NCBI RefSeq assembly: GCF_014023125.1
Contig: NZ_CP048914.1
Location: forward strand, 186,001-250,000
Source: Candidatus Xianfuyuplasma coldseepsis
GTDB lineage: Bacteria > Bacillota_I > Bacilli_A > Izemoplasmatales > Izemoplasmataceae
Direction: 5' to 3'
Length of the DNA: 64,000 nucleotides
The notes below the pieces were generated by a model. The model had not been told where the DNA came from. It saw only the letters and a list, made by a program, of their open reading frames with translations, and did not search any database. Every line of letters begins with the position of its first letter. The first letter of the stretch is position 1. The position numbers were made by a program, and so were the translations under genes. Of this stretch, positions 52,747-63,299 are shown one piece after another.

Positions 52747-53271
52747 GTGAATATTATCCTTTGTTGTAACGAAGAAGACCAGTCATTGTATCTACAAAAA
52801 ATCAAGGATTCAAAACATAAAATCCTCTTTTCTTCATGTGATCAATTAGAAGAAAGTCTACCGGTAGTCGTGACCTTACCAGATATAAATTTCTATGGAC
52901 ATGTATCTCCGAAACGACTACCAGAATTGTTCCATAATAGTGCGGATGATCTCAAAATTCAAACCTCACGGTTATATGATGTTGAAATGGAAAAGTACTT
53001 ATCGGAATCCCAATATCGGAAAGTAGTCATTGCCTTGCAACACCGACTCGAGGATCTTACTTCATGGACTCTTGAATCATTGCAACGAACTCTTGATGAC
53101 TTTCTACAAACCCAATCGATGCAATCCCACATTGTCATTGAAACCATAAAAATGGCATTGATTAAAACGACCAAGGGTCCGGATGTCATTTCACTTCTTT
53201 ATGGTCTAGGACAACAAGAGTCGCTTCGACGTATGTCTCACTACTTGCAATATTATAAGCATAAAATATAA
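52747..53271 (+). CDS. Orphan protein resembling the GltX C-terminal anticodon-binding domain
   Basis: 174 aa, GTG start behind GGAGGTGG. The region after about residue 90 reads like the helical C-terminal domain of glutamyl-tRNA synthetase (HRLEDLTSWTLESLQRTLDD, KTTKGPDVISLLYGLGQQES, then LRRM). The catalytic Rossmann domain (HIGH, KMSKS) is absent. It might bind tRNA or be a relic of a gltX duplication. I do not recognise the first 85 residues. Confidence in the resemblance is moderate. Confidence 0.55.
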   Translation: MNIILCCNEEDQSLYLQKIKDSKHKILFSSCDQLEESLPVVVTLPDINFYGHVSPKRLPELFHNSADDLKIQTSRLYDVEMEKYLSESQYRKVVIALQHRLEDLTSWTLESLQRTLDDFLQTQSMQSHIVIETIKMALIKTTKGPDVISLLYGLGQQESLRRMSHYLQYYKHKI

Positions 53272-53322
53272 GACTTCATCAAATACATTGTATACTATAC
53301 CTACGAAAGTTGAGGTAGACCT

Positions 53323-53691
53323 ATGACTGTATTTGATGATTTTTTATTGGCAATCGACAATCCAACGCATCGACAAAAACTTCATGATGTATTTGATTGG
53401 ATACACGAAACCTATCCAAAGCTCGTTGGTGAAATCAAATGGAATCAGCCAATGTTCACCCACCACGGCACTTTTATCATTGCGTTTAGTGTCGCCAAAA
53501 AACACTTCAGCATCGCACCGGAAAAAGCAACAATGATCGCTTTTAAAGAACGGATCGATGCATCGGGTTACGGACAGAGCATGATGTTGTTTCGGATTAA
53601 ATGGACCGATGAAATCGACTATCCATTACTGAGAGATATGATTGATACGAATATTCGTGAAAAAGCAGAAACAACTAGTTTCTGGCGTTAA
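53323..53691 (+). CDS. DUF1801/YdhG-like protein
   Basis: 122 aa with IKWNQPMFTHHGTFIIAFS and KKHFSIAPE, the DUF1801 pattern; members are called putative iron chaperones without firm biochemical proof. Single gene with its own downstream hairpin. Confidence 0.8.
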   Translation: MTVFDDFLLAIDNPTHRQKLHDVFDWIHETYPKLVGEIKWNQPMFTHHGTFIIAFSVAKKHFSIAPEKATMIAFKERIDASGYGQSMMLFRIKWTDEIDYPLLRDMIDTNIREKAETTSFWR

Positions 53692-53712
53692 GACATCGCT
53701 GATGTCTTTTTT
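53691..53712 (+). terminator. Terminator after DUF1801 gene
   Basis: AGACATC-gct-GATGTCT followed by T-run. Confidence 0.85.
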
Positions 53713-53762
53713 TATATTCGTTATCAATCGAGTATGATATAATCGAATCAAGGAGGTATATT

Positions 53763-54191
53763 ATGAAAAAATTCTTTAATGAATTCAAGAAATTCATCAG
53801 CAAGGGCAACGTTATGGATTTGGCAGTTGCATTCATCATTGGTGTATCGTTTAAAGCCATTGTAACAAGTTTGGTAAACGACCTAATTATGCCACTTGTC
53901 AGTCTTGTTGTTGGGGAACAAGGATTCGGTAATTACAAGTATGTGATTACCGCAGCCGATGAAGCCAATGGTATCGTTGAAAATGCTATTTACTACGGCC
54001 GATTTATTCAGAGTGTTCTCGACTTCTTCATTGTCGCATTTGTGGTATTCTTAATGGTACGAACGATAAACGATGTCAAAGATGCCCTCGATGGTGAAGA
54101 AGAAATCGCAGTTGCAGCTGCACCACCAAAACCAACTACAGAAGACATTTTACTCGATATTAAACAACTCTTGATTGAACAAAAAAAATAA
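53763..54191 (+). CDS. mscL: Large-conductance mechanosensitive channel
   Basis: 142 aa, two membrane helices. NVMDLAVAFIIGVSFKAIV is the pore-lining TM1, and DILLDIKQLL the C-terminal bundle helix. Opens on hypo-osmotic shock. AAGGAGG ribosome site. Confidence 0.96.
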   Translation: MKKFFNEFKKFISKGNVMDLAVAFIIGVSFKAIVTSLVNDLIMPLVSLVVGEQGFGNYKYVITAADEANGIVENAIYYGRFIQSVLDFFIVAFVVFLMVRTINDVKDALDGEEEIAVAAAPPKPTTEDILLDIKQLLIEQKK

Positions 54192-54217
54192 CACCCAAAT
54201 TACTGGGTGTTTTTTTC
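54190..54217. terminator. Terminator between mscL and plsY
   Basis: ACACCC / GGGTGT hairpin flanked by A and T tracts, serving both convergent genes. Confidence 0.8.
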
Positions 54218-54832
54218 AACGCGAATTTGATCTTTATTTCGATGGAACTTACGCAGTCCCACTTCCTCTTTGTTCCAAATACGACGATAGTTTTCAAAAT
54301 GTTTACTAAATGATATAAATGAAAATACCAGCATCAACAACACGGAGATCCAATGAAAGCCCATAAGGTACAATACGATTGGTGTAAGCACAATCGCCAC
54401 CAATGTCGATAACGCAATGTAATCGGTTAAATATAATACAAGGGCGAACAATAATAACAATCCCACTGCATACAGTGGTACGGTTGCAAATAACACACCA
54501 CCGAACGTTGCGGTTCCTTTACCACCTTTAAATTGATATAATACCGGGTATATATGTCCCAAAATCGCCCCTAGTCCACTGACAAACCATAAGATATCAT
54601 TCTCGGGATAGACAAGCCGAACAATCAAAGCAGGAACCAATCCCTTTAAAATATCCATCAACAGGACAAAGATTCCCCATCGATAGCCAATCGTCATCGT
54701 AACATTCGATGTCCCGGCATTTTTACTGTTAATCTCACGGATATCAATCCCACGTCGCCAACGGCTAACTAAAATAGCTGGATTAATATGGCCAACCAAA
54801 TAACTTGCGAGAAATAGGAGTGCATAAATCAT
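54200..54832 (-). CDS. plsY: Acyl-phosphate glycerol-3-phosphate acyltransferase
   Basis: 210 aa polytopic enzyme making lysophosphatidate from acyl-phosphate and G3P. INSKNAGTSNVTMTIGYRWG and QFKGGKGTATFGGVLFA are PlsY motifs. Start at ATG 54832 (MIYALLFLAS) behind GGAGGTC; a longer frame to 54910 is unlikely. Confidence 0.94.
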   Translation of the reverse strand: MIYALLFLASYLVGHINPAILVSRWRRGIDIREINSKNAGTSNVTMTIGYRWGIFVLLMDILKGLVPALIVRLVYPENDILWFVSGLGAILGHIYPVLYQFKGGKGTATFGGVLFATVPLYAVGLLLLFALVLYLTDYIALSTLVAIVLTPIVLYLMGFHWISVLLMLVFSFISFSKHFENYRRIWNKEEVGLRKFHRNKDQIRVEKNTQ

Positions 54833-54918
54833 AATACGACCTCCAATCATATTATTCACATTATATATAATTATGATAGGAAATGTAAAGAAAAAAACAA
54901 CCCAATACACATATGTCT

Positions 54919-54956
54919 CACAAACAAAAGAGAATCAACATACGATTCTCTTTTGT
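54919..54956 (-). terminator. Terminator of the purine operon
   Basis: Thirteen-pair stem ACAAAAGAGAATC / GATTCTCTTTTGT just after the last operon gene on the minus strand, with T-rich 3' flank. Confidence 0.75.
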
Positions 54957-54958
54957 GT

Positions 54959-55423
54959 TTAGTATTGTGTCTTATCCTCTTTTTGTTTCCATTCTTTAAA
55001 CGGTTCATTGCAATGATCACAATCGATAATCCGCGTATGAACTTGTTCATGATCTGCGGTTTTATTAATCACATCATAAATGTATTGATCATCAAAACCA
55101 ATATCAGCAGCATCCTCACGAGATGCACCAAAATAGAGACTTTTCATCTTTGCCCAATGAATGGCGGCAAAACACATCGGACAGGGTTCACATGACGAAT
55201 ATATTTCACAGTCCGACAAATCAAAGCGTCCCAGTTTTTTCGTCGCTTGGCGAATCGCATTGATTTCAGCATGCATGGTTGGATCGTTGGTTTTAATCAC
55301 TTCATTATGTGCTTGAGCAATGATTTCTCCATCCTTGACGATGACGGCTCCAAACGGACCACCATCACCTTTTCTCATTCCAGTAAATGCTTCTTCTACG
55401 GCTATTTTCATATATTTATTCAT
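54959..55423 (-). CDS. guaD: Guanine deaminase-like CDA-fold deaminase
   Basis: 154 aa cytidine-deaminase fold: HAEINAIRQA (zinc His and catalytic Glu) and CEPCPMCFAAIHWA (zinc cysteines), closest in layout to Bacillus GuaD. It would convert guanine to xanthine, feeding the xanthine dehydrogenase encoded upstream. A tadA-type role is less likely given the operon. ATG at 55423. Confidence 0.87.
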   Translation of the reverse strand: MNKYMKIAVEEAFTGMRKGDGGPFGAVIVKDGEIIAQAHNEVIKTNDPTMHAEINAIRQATKKLGRFDLSDCEIYSSCEPCPMCFAAIHWAKMKSLYFGASREDAADIGFDDQYIYDVINKTADHEQVHTRIIDCDHCNEPFKEWKQKEDKTQY

Positions 55424-55435
55424 CACTAGTTCCTC

Positions 55436-56419
55436 CTATTTATCCCCCATAGTCATCACCATGACAGCTTTTGCCGTATGAAGCCGGTTCTCCGCTTCAG
55501 GATAGACAATGGAATGGGGTCCATCAATCACCGAATCTTCCACTTCATTGCCACGGTCTGCTGGTAAAGCATGCATGTAATGAACGGTTGGTTTCGCAAG
55601 TGCCATCATCTCTTCTGTACATTTCCAAGACTTATACGACTCGAGCAAGTCATCGACAACTTCATTGGATTGGTTGTTCACCCAACTACCCCAGTTTTTC
55701 GGAATGACAATATCCGCATCGGTATAGGCTTCTTCCATATTATGTGTAATCCGGAATGACCCATTATGGTCTTTGGCATGTTGTTTCGCTTGTGCAATCG
55801 CCCAGTCCGGTAAATCGTATCCTTCCGGATAAGCGAGCGTAACATCCATCCCATATCGCGGAAACAGCAAAATTTGGGTTAACGGTACACTAATTGGTTT
55901 TTTATGTGACGTAGCGTATGCCCAAATGATCGATACTTTAAGGTGTGATGTATCGGGATGATATTCCTGAATCGTCATTAAATCAGCGAGTCCCTGCATT
56001 GGATGATACAAGTCACATTGCAAGTTCATAATCGGCACAGTAGAATGTTTCGCCATATCATTTAAGAACTTGTTTCCAATCTCCCAGAAGCAATTACGGC
56101 AAGCAATTCCATGTCCATAGGATGACAAGATAACTGCTGTATCTTTGGCACTTTCTCCATGGGATATTTGCATTGTCGATGTATCTAAGAAATTCGCATG
56201 TCCTCCGAGTTGTGCAATTCCGGCTTCCATGGAATTACGCGTTCGTGTCGATTGTTCAAAGAACATAAGAAACGATGTTTTATTCTTTAGATAGTCCGTC
56301 TCCTCATTGTTGTAAAATTTTGTTTTTAGCTCTTTCGATACCTTGAGCAAGGTATCAATTTCATCCCTTTTCCAATCTTCGAGGGTGATGAAGTGTTTTC
56401 CTTTAAATAATGGTTTCAT
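55436..56419 (-). CDS. ygeW: YgeW-like carbamoyltransferase
   Basis: 327 aa of the aspartate/ornithine carbamoyltransferase fold. [15 protein letters not shown] is the phosphate loop, [12 protein letters not shown] the carbamoyl site, and HALPADRG replaces the HCLP ornithine motif. This matches the knotted YgeW group of purine-degradation clusters, not arginine-pathway OTC. In such clusters it is thought to release carbamoyl phosphate. Overlaps ygeY by 4 bp. Confidence 0.88.
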   Translation of the reverse strand: MKPLFKGKHFITLEDWKRDEIDTLLKVSKELKTKFYNNEETDYLKNKTSFLMFFEQSTRTRNSMEAGIAQLGGHANFLDTSTMQISHGESAKDTAVILSSYGHGIACRNCFWEIGNKFLNDMAKHSTVPIMNLQCDLYHPMQGLADLMTIQEYHPDTSHLKVSIIWAYATSHKKPISVPLTQILLFPRYGMDVTLAYPEGYDLPDWAIAQAKQHAKDHNGSFRITHNMEEAYTDADIVIPKNWGSWVNNQSNEVVDDLLESYKSWKCTEEMMALAKPTVHYMHALPADRGNEVEDSVIDGPHSIVYPEAENRLHTAKAVMVMTMGDK

Positions 56420-57639
56420 AGCGTCTCCTTTGATAACGTATTGAGATAAGTTAAGGGAATGCTCGCATACATTGCCGCTGCAGCAACCAACTCACTCTTC
56501 CAGGTTCGTTCGTTCGGGGCATGAGCTTCTTCTTCATGCCCAGGACCAAAACCAATACAGGGAATATGGTAACGTCCCATAATCGATACGGCATTGGTTG
56601 AAAAGGTCCATTTATCAACTTTTGGTGGTAATTTAAACAGTTCTTGATATGCTTTGACAGTTGCCTGACAGACAACGTGATTCTCTGGTAGTACCCAGGT
56701 TGGGAAAAAGGCTTTAGTCGGATACACAAGTCCGGTATAGGATGGTCGCATGTAATCATACATTGTAACGACTGCGTTGGCCTTTTGTACCGACGGTAAT
56801 GCACGAATCTCTTCCAACGCACTTTCGTATGTTTCGCCATGCGTTAAACGGCGATCAATCGAAATCGAACAACCATCTGCAACGGCACACCGCGAAGGGG
56901 ATGAATACATAATTTCCGATACAGTTAAACTTCCCTTACCTAAAAATGGGTCATCCTTCAATTGAGGATGTAATTGTTGTAACTCGAGTAAAATTGGTGC
57001 CATTTTAAAGATCGCGTTATCTCCTCGTTCTGGTGCACTTCCATGACAACTGACTCCACCAACAGCAACGTTTATCTCCATCCGTCCACGATGGCCACGA
57101 TAAATGTTGAGACTGGTTGGTTCGGTAATCACGACAAATTCTGGCTTGATATGGTCTTCTTCAATAATGTACTGCCAGCATAATCCATCGCAATCTTCTT
57201 CTTGAACAGTTCCCGTAATGAGAAGGGTATAATTTCCATGTAAATCCAAATCATTAATAATCTTGGCGGCATACACCATTGATGCCATTCCACCTTCTTG
57301 ATCACTACCACCACGACCATAGATGATGTCGCCATCTTCATGGCCTTGATAGGGATCGTGGATCCAATTTGCACTCTCACCAACACCAACGGTGTCGATG
57401 TGGGCATCCATTGCAATCAAATGATCGCCATGACCAAGATACCCTAATATATTTCCCATCGGATCAATCTCAATCCGATCAAATCCCACGTGTTCCATTT
57501 CTTGTTTGATTCGCAAAATAACCTGCTCTTCGTTACAACTCTCACTGGGAATCGCGATCATGTCCCGAAGGAATGCCGTGATATCATGCTTATAAAACTC
57601 CGCTCGTTCTTGAATTTTATCGTATGGAATCGTGATCAT
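56416..57639 (-). CDS. ygeY: YgeY-like M20 family metallohydrolase
   Basis: 407 aa. Metal motifs [25 protein letters not shown] and [10 protein letters not shown], with a dimerisation insert around 180-290. This form belongs to the YgeY/selenium-dependent hydroxylase-associated group found in anaerobic purine degradation. Likely deacylates or hydrolyses a ureido intermediate; substrate not established by sequence. Overlaps both neighbours by 4 bp. Confidence 0.87.
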   Translation of the reverse strand: MITIPYDKIQERAEFYKHDITAFLRDMIAIPSESCNEEQVILRIKQEMEHVGFDRIEIDPMGNILGYLGHGDHLIAMDAHIDTVGVGESANWIHDPYQGHEDGDIIYGRGGSDQEGGMASMVYAAKIINDLDLHGNYTLLITGTVQEEDCDGLCWQYIIEEDHIKPEFVVITEPTSLNIYRGHRGRMEINVAVGGVSCHGSAPERGDNAIFKMAPILLELQQLHPQLKDDPFLGKGSLTVSEIMYSSPSRCAVADGCSISIDRRLTHGETYESALEEIRALPSVQKANAVVTMYDYMRPSYTGLVYPTKAFFPTWVLPENHVVCQATVKAYQELFKLPPKVDKWTFSTNAVSIMGRYHIPCIGFGPGHEEEAHAPNERTWKSELVAAAAMYASIPLTYLNTLSKETL

Positions 57640-58997
57640 GACTTTTCACGCAACTTCTTGATTAATTCGTTATAATGCTTTATTTTTTCATATTCTTGAT
57701 CCCAGAATGATTGATCCTTCATCGAATCCAAATACGCTTTACTGTAGCCAAATTTGAGCCAATCTTTTTCTTTTTGATGGAACAGTTGTTCCTTTTTTTG
57801 TGGAGAACGGAAGTCAAACACATCTTCCTCACCTATTTTACGGAAGATATCATTAAACCAACGTCGCAAGACAAAATCTTCGGTTTCGAGATAGCGTCGT
57901 TCCAAATCTTCTAACACACTATTATAACGATCAAACCCATCGGTTGCGATGGTGACAACGTTGTCCTCAGGACCGAGTCTTAAATACTTCGCCATTTTGA
58001 TTGCCCCGATGATGTTGCATAGTCCTGAAGGTCCAAACGATTCTTGTAAAACAAGTGCTTGTTCCTTGGTGATACCCTGTTCTTGTAAGATATCGATACC
58101 ATCATGGATAATTTTCAATCCTTTAATCGTATCATCATCTTTGATCAAGGCCACAAAGTCCGTATTTAGCACATTGTGAATCAAGGTACACATTTTATCA
58201 CCAATACCTTCAATGCGGTGTTGCCCGCGGCCACCATTGGTTAGTGTAGAACACTCATACGGTTCTAATGCGATGACTTTTGCTTCGGGGAATGCTTGCT
58301 TAATTTGATCACCTGCTGCGATTGTTCCCGCACTACCGACGGCGCTTGTAAAAGCAGCAATGCGTCCATTACCAATGTCTTTCACCGCTTCAATACAGCT
58401 ATTTCCTGTAACGTGACGATGGAATCGATAGTTCGGCAACAGTTCAAACTGGGCAAGTGAGGCATTCTTGGGATCTTTCTTTAGTTCAAAAGTCCGTTCC
58501 AACGTCAGTATAACGTCACTCTCTGTCCCTGGGGTTAAATCTAATGTAGCTCCATACTTTTCAATTCGTTCATAGCGTTCTTTGGACATATTATCCGGCA
58601 TAATAACAATCGAATCATACCCCATTAAATTGGTGATATACGCTACACCTATTCCGAAGTTTCCGGTTGATGGTCCTAAAATCGTATGTTCACCCGGTAC
58701 AATGGTCTGATCGACACATCCCTCAATAAGCGTTGAATACGCCGGTCCGACTTTGTGACTTCCCGATGGAAAATACTTCCCTAATAAGACGACAATATTG
58801 GCCTCTACCCCAGTCAGTTCTTTGGGCAAGACAATCTTATGAATCTGATTGTCTTCATTACGCCACGTGATATTAAATAAGTTCATCGGATCGAGTTCTT
58901 GTTGTTTTGCTTGTAGTGCTTGTTGACGAATGGCTGGATCCACTTTTGATGGGTGTAACATCTCTTCATAGGTAGGTCCAAATGGTATTTTACTCAT
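57636..58997 (-). CDS. PLP-dependent lyase (cysteine synthase-like, purine cluster)
   Basis: About 453 aa fold type II PLP enzyme. [11 protein letters not shown] holds the PLP lysine, [15 protein letters not shown] and [15 protein letters not shown] bind substrate and phosphate. It is longer than CysK, with a C-terminal helical extension from about 350. It occupies the place where other purine clusters have the diaminopropionate ammonia-lyase YgeX. A beta-elimination releasing ammonia is plausible. ATG at 58997 behind GAGGTG. Confidence 0.78.
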   Translation of the reverse strand: MSKIPFGPTYEEMLHPSKVDPAIRQQALQAKQQELDPMNLFNITWRNEDNQIHKIVLPKELTGVEANIVVLLGKYFPSGSHKVGPAYSTLIEGCVDQTIVPGEHTILGPSTGNFGIGVAYITNLMGYDSIVIMPDNMSKERYERIEKYGATLDLTPGTESDVILTLERTFELKKDPKNASLAQFELLPNYRFHRHVTGNSCIEAVKDIGNGRIAAFTSAVGSAGTIAAGDQIKQAFPEAKVIALEPYECSTLTNGGRGQHRIEGIGDKMCTLIHNVLNTDFVALIKDDDTIKGLKIIHDGIDILQEQGITKEQALVLQESFGPSGLCNIIGAIKMAKYLRLGPEDNVVTIATDGFDRYNSVLEDLERRYLETEDFVLRRWFNDIFRKIGEEDVFDFRSPQKKEQLFHQKEKDWLKFGYSKAYLDSMKDQSFWDQEYEKIKHYNELIKKLREKS

Positions 58998-60270
58998 GTC
59001 TTTCACCTCTTGTATGTATTGTATGTAAGAACCCTTCTATGGTTGGATTGTCCTTCATACTATGCGCTTCAGATGGATTTATCTGAAATAATTTGTCTTG
59101 TACAATATCAGCAACACTATTTGGGTCTTTCAACCCGTTTCCGGTGATGAGAACGACAATTACATCATCCTTTTGTATCACACCTTGTCGCTGATGTTTG
59201 ATGAGACCTGCTAGGGCTGTTGCCCCTGCAGGTTCCGCAAAGATTCCTTCGCTTTTTCCGAGAAGAATCATTGCATCTTTGATCTCTTGATCACGTACGG
59301 TGAGAAATGTTCCTTTACTCTTCGTAACGGCTTGTAAGGCTTTGATTGGATTACGTGGTTTTCCAACTGCTATGGAATCGGCAAAGGTATCTTCCGTGGT
59401 TTCTTCAACGTCTTTTTGATTGAAAAAGGCATCGTATAATGGGGCACAGCCTTCGGCTTGAACACCGATGATTTTTGGAATTGTGTCGATGAAGCCTAGT
59501 TGCTTAAAGTCATAGAATCCTTTATATACGCCACCAATCGTGCACCCATCACCAACGGATACATAGACATAATCAATTGGTGAAAACTCCAGTTGTTCGG
59601 CAATTTCTAGTGCCACTGTTTTCTTTCCTTCGACCAGATGGGGATTAATCGCTGCATTGCGATTGTACATATTATACGTGTCAATCGCTTGTTGTGACAA
59701 TTCAAATGTTTGCTTGTAATCACCTTGTACTTGAATAACACGACTGCCGTACATAACGAGTTGTGTCAACTTCCCAATCGGTGCTCGTTTGGGTACAAAA
59801 ATGACGGACTCTAAACCACATTTTGCGGCATTTCCTGCAAGTGATGATGCCGCATTTCCGGTTGAACTACAACAGACGGTGTTTTGTCCTTCTTCGATGG
59901 CTCGCAAACATGCGATTAAACTCGCTCGATCTTTTAAAGACGCCGTCGGATTGACAGTTTCATCCTTAAAATAAAGATGGTTTAACCCGTGTGCAGGTCC
60001 GATGGATGTTGAAGGATACAGTGGGGTGTTTCCCACCTGTAAATACGGTTGTTTTGGTGGTTCAATCGGCAGTAATGGTAAATATCGAAGCATCGTCGCA
60101 TCTGAGTTATTTGCCAATGTTTCTTTTGTAAACGTCTGTTGGATTTGATTGTAATCGTATCGGACGTCTAATATCCCCGTATCCCCACAGTTTGGACATG
60201 TATTGAGTGGTTTCTCATTGGAAAATGTTGTATGGCATAAGGTACACTGATATCCGTTAACATACGTCAT
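58990..60270 (-). CDS. Threonine synthase-like PLP enzyme with zinc ribbon
   Basis: About 426 aa. N-terminal zinc ribbon CTLCHTTF...CPNCGD, then a fold type II domain with TVNPTASLKDRASLIA (PLP lysine) and CCSSTGNAASSLAG. Related to short threonine synthases. Since a true thrC lies at 33812 and this gene is inside the purine operon, it more likely acts on a diamino-acid intermediate. Overlaps ade by 14 bp. Confidence 0.8.
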   Translation of the reverse strand: MTYVNGYQCTLCHTTFSNEKPLNTCPNCGDTGILDVRYDYNQIQQTFTKETLANNSDATMLRYLPLLPIEPPKQPYLQVGNTPLYPSTSIGPAHGLNHLYFKDETVNPTASLKDRASLIACLRAIEEGQNTVCCSSTGNAASSLAGNAAKCGLESVIFVPKRAPIGKLTQLVMYGSRVIQVQGDYKQTFELSQQAIDTYNMYNRNAAINPHLVEGKKTVALEIAEQLEFSPIDYVYVSVGDGCTIGGVYKGFYDFKQLGFIDTIPKIIGVQAEGCAPLYDAFFNQKDVEETTEDTFADSIAVGKPRNPIKALQAVTKSKGTFLTVRDQEIKDAMILLGKSEGIFAEPAGATALAGLIKHQRQGVIQKDDVIVVLITGNGLKDPNSVADIVQDKLFQINPSEAHSMKDNPTIEGFLHTIHTRGERHE

Positions 60271-61984
60271 CGTCATTCACCTCAATTGTAGTTGGTTGAA
60301 AGGCAACGACGTCAAATAAGCCTTTGTCTGTTAATTTCAAATCGGGGATAACCGGTAACGCCATAAAAGCGAGAGTTAAGAATGGATCATCTACGTTGGT
60401 ATTCACACCAAGTTTCAATGCTGCTTGTTCGAGATGATGGAGTTTTTCTTGAACGACTTCATAGTCTTCATTCGTCATGATTCCAGCAATTTCAAGTGGC
60501 AAGGTATCGATTACGTGTCCGTCGTGAACAATCGTGATACCTCCTTGATGATCCCGCAATTCTTTGATCGCAACGAGCATATCTTTGTCGTTGTCTCCAA
60601 CAACGATTAAATTATGGGAATCATGTGCGATGGTCATCGCAATGGCACCATCTTTTAAACCGTAACCTTCCAATAACCCGACACCGACATTTTTCGTATA
60701 ATGATGTCGCTCGACAACAGCAATCTTTAAAATGTCATCGTCTGGATTATTAAAGTACAGACCATTTTTCACAGTGACGTCCCGAATTACTTGGCTGGTT
60801 GTCACATTGTTTTCTACTAGCTGCATAACTTTTACGCGATTCGAAGACAACGGTAAGTCCAGATTGATGTCTTGCATGTTGAACTTGACGGTATCGCGAA
60901 CATGAATACTGTCGTACTTATGGGTTTCAAACAACATCGTTCCGTGGTCGGCGACTAGTTCACCGTCAATGAACACTTTGGTTGGTTGAATGTTTTTCAC
61001 ATCATCAAATACAATGAGATCGGCAACATAACCAGGGGCAATCGCGCCCACGTTAGACAATTGATAGCAGGTTGCGATATTAATCGTTGCCATTTGTATC
61101 GCAACAAGCGGATCAACACCCAGCGAAGTTGCAAGGTTGACGTTATAGTTGATATGTCCTTCGTTAACAATGTCCATTGGGTGTTTGTCATCAGTACAAA
61201 ATAGTAGGCGATGACTGGTTTTTTCAGTAATTCCAGGAACCAATGCTTTAACGTTTCTTGTCGCCGAACCTTCGCGCAGATGAACATACATGCCGCGGGA
61301 TACTTTTTCATCAAGTTCTGCTTTTGTCGTACATTCATGATCGGTTTTTATATGGTGTAACAAATAGGCATTTAAGTCTTTGTTGGTTACTCCAGGAGCG
61401 TGTCCGTCGATTATCGAATCTTGCATGATCGACAGCTTATCAAGCAACGCTTTGTTTCCATGAATGACACCAGGATAATCCATAACTTCACCCAAGCCTA
61501 AAATTCCTTCACGTTTGTGAAGATTGTAGATGTCTTCGGCATCAATGGAAGCCCCTGCTGTCTCAAAAGCGGTGGCTGGTACGCATGATGGAATCATGAT
61601 GTGAACATGTAGTGGAGTATCAAGACTGCTTCTGAGCATGAAGCCCAGTCCTTTCACGCCCTTGACATTGGCAATTTCATGAGGATCAGCAATGACCCGA
61701 GTTGTTCCTTTCGGAACCACCAATTTCGAAAACTCTGATGGCGTTAGCATGCTTGATTCAATGTGCACATGACCATCGATAAAACCGGGAGCGACGTATT
61801 GATTACTACAATCGATTTCCTGAGTTCCACTATAGTCCCCAATACCGACAATAATGCCATCTTGTATCGCAATGTCTGCTATTTCGATGGATTGATTGAA
61901 CACATTGACAATTTGGGCATTCTTTAAAACCAATTCTGCTGGTTTTATACCACGCGCAATGTCACTATGAATGATGTGGTTCAT
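60257..61984 (-). CDS. ade: Adenine deaminase
   Basis: 575 aa amidohydrolase converting adenine to hypoxanthine. PGFIDGHVHIESSMLTPSEF carries the metal histidines; FCTDDKHPMDIV and GGITIVHDGHVIDTLPLEIA are Ade blocks. Fits upstream feeding of xanthine dehydrogenase. AAGGAGGGA ribosome site. Confidence 0.95.
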   Translation of the reverse strand: MNHIIHSDIARGIKPAELVLKNAQIVNVFNQSIEIADIAIQDGIIVGIGDYSGTQEIDCSNQYVAPGFIDGHVHIESSMLTPSEFSKLVVPKGTTRVIADPHEIANVKGVKGLGFMLRSSLDTPLHVHIMIPSCVPATAFETAGASIDAEDIYNLHKREGILGLGEVMDYPGVIHGNKALLDKLSIMQDSIIDGHAPGVTNKDLNAYLLHHIKTDHECTTKAELDEKVSRGMYVHLREGSATRNVKALVPGITEKTSHRLLFCTDDKHPMDIVNEGHINYNVNLATSLGVDPLVAIQMATINIATCYQLSNVGAIAPGYVADLIVFDDVKNIQPTKVFIDGELVADHGTMLFETHKYDSIHVRDTVKFNMQDINLDLPLSSNRVKVMQLVENNVTTSQVIRDVTVKNGLYFNNPDDDILKIAVVERHHYTKNVGVGLLEGYGLKDGAIAMTIAHDSHNLIVVGDNDKDMLVAIKELRDHQGGITIVHDGHVIDTLPLEIAGIMTNEDYEVVQEKLHHLEQAALKLGVNTNVDDPFLTLAFMALPVIPDLKLTDKGLFDVVAFQPTTIEVNDDDVC

Positions 61985-61995
61985 CGTATCCCTCC

Positions 61996-62832
61996 TTATA
62001 GAGATTGGATGTAGTCCTCTAGTAGATTCATCGCCACATGACGGCGATAGTGTTGATTTGAACGTTGGTCATCAATCGGATGAATCAACGCATTGTATTG
62101 CGTTTTAATAGTCATGAGTTGGTGGTGAACTTCTGGTATGGTTAATCCTATCAATTGTTGTTCGATTTCTCGACTGCGAACAACCGTTGGTGCAATAGCA
62201 CCAAAACAGATGCGTATGTCTGAAATAATCGAATGCTTAATCGTCGTTACCGCTGCAAACGATAGTTTACTTATCGCATCGGCTTTACGACCTCCGACTT
62301 TGACAAATGAATGCGTCGTAAAGGACAGAAGTGGAACTTGAATTTCAACAATGATTTCATTGGGTTGAATCGTCGTTTTACGAGGTCCCGTAATAACTGC
62401 TTCGATCGGTAAAATCCGTTTGTTATGAAGACTTTGAACGACGATTTTCGCATCGAGAAGATAGAGGATTGGCAACGTATCTCCTGCTGGAGAAGCATTC
62501 CCAATATTTCCCGCAATTGTTGCGAGGTTCCGCAACGCAGGGGAGGCAATTTCTGCAATCGCATCATGTAAAATCTGCGGCGTATCAGGATGGGCGTAAA
62601 TGTCCGTTAAGGATACAGTTGAACCAATATGCATAACGCCATTCGTAACATCTATTTCTTGAAGTTTTGGAATATGCATGATGTTCATGGTTCCTTCAAA
62701 ATCAGGAACCGTGTTCGCCCAACGACGACGTTGAACCATGAGATCGGTACCACCGGCTATGATATCAAGTGAATGCGTATCGAGTAACGATAGAGCTTCT
62801 TCTAACGTTGTGGGAAGATAATGTTTTACCAT
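61996..62832 (-). CDS. Xanthine dehydrogenase-type FAD-binding subunit
   Basis: 278 aa CoxM/XdhB-like subunit. IIAGGTDLMVQRR and ATIAGNIGNASPAGDTLPIL bind FAD; the C-terminal CO-dehydrogenase flavoprotein domain follows. Start overlaps the iron-sulfur subunit by 7 bp. Confidence 0.92.
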   Translation of the reverse strand: MVKHYLPTTLEEALSLLDTHSLDIIAGGTDLMVQRRRWANTVPDFEGTMNIMHIPKLQEIDVTNGVMHIGSTVSLTDIYAHPDTPQILHDAIAEIASPALRNLATIAGNIGNASPAGDTLPILYLLDAKIVVQSLHNKRILPIEAVITGPRKTTIQPNEIIVEIQVPLLSFTTHSFVKVGGRKADAISKLSFAAVTTIKHSIISDIRICFGAIAPTVVRSREIEQQLIGLTIPEVHHQLMTIKTQYNALIHPIDDQRSNQHYRRHVAMNLLEDYIQSL

Positions 62833-63299
62833 AATCCTTCACCTTCTTTTGCGGCTCGTTTCACCGCATTAATAATCATATTGTAGCCCGTGCAACGACA
62901 AAGATTTCCGGACAATCCAATTTTAATATCAAGATCACTAGGATGAGGGTTTTGTAATAACAATCCGTGGGATGCAATTAACATACCCGGTGTGCAAAAT
63001 CCACATTGGACAGCACCTTCTTTACTGTACGCCGCTTGTAATAGTTGCCCCTGTTTACTAGCAACCAAACCTTCGATCGTCACAACGGATTGATTCATAA
63101 TTGTTCCAACAGGAACCAAACAAGAGTTGACAACCCGATCATTGAGCAACACCGCACAAGCACCGCATTCTCCTTCACCGCATCCTTCTTTGGGTCCGGT
63201 GAGTTTAAAATCATGACGAAGAACATCCAACAATCGTTTCGTTGGATCGATGTCAATGGTGACGTCTTTATGATTTAGTTGAAAGGTAATTTTACTCAT
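62826..63299 (-). CDS. Xanthine dehydrogenase-type [2Fe-2S] subunit
   Basis: 157 aa. Plant-type cluster CGEGECGACAVLL...C (about 39-60) and C-terminal cluster CGFCTPGM...CRCTGY. Carries electrons from the molybdenum centre to FAD. Overlaps the large subunit gene by 8 bp. Confidence 0.95.
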   Translation of the reverse strand: MSKITFQLNHKDVTIDIDPTKRLLDVLRHDFKLTGPKEGCGEGECGACAVLLNDRVVNSCLVPVGTIMNQSVVTIEGLVASKQGQLLQAAYSKEGAVQCGFCTPGMLIASHGLLLQNPHPSDLDIKIGLSGNLCRCTGYNMIINAVKRAAKEGEGLW

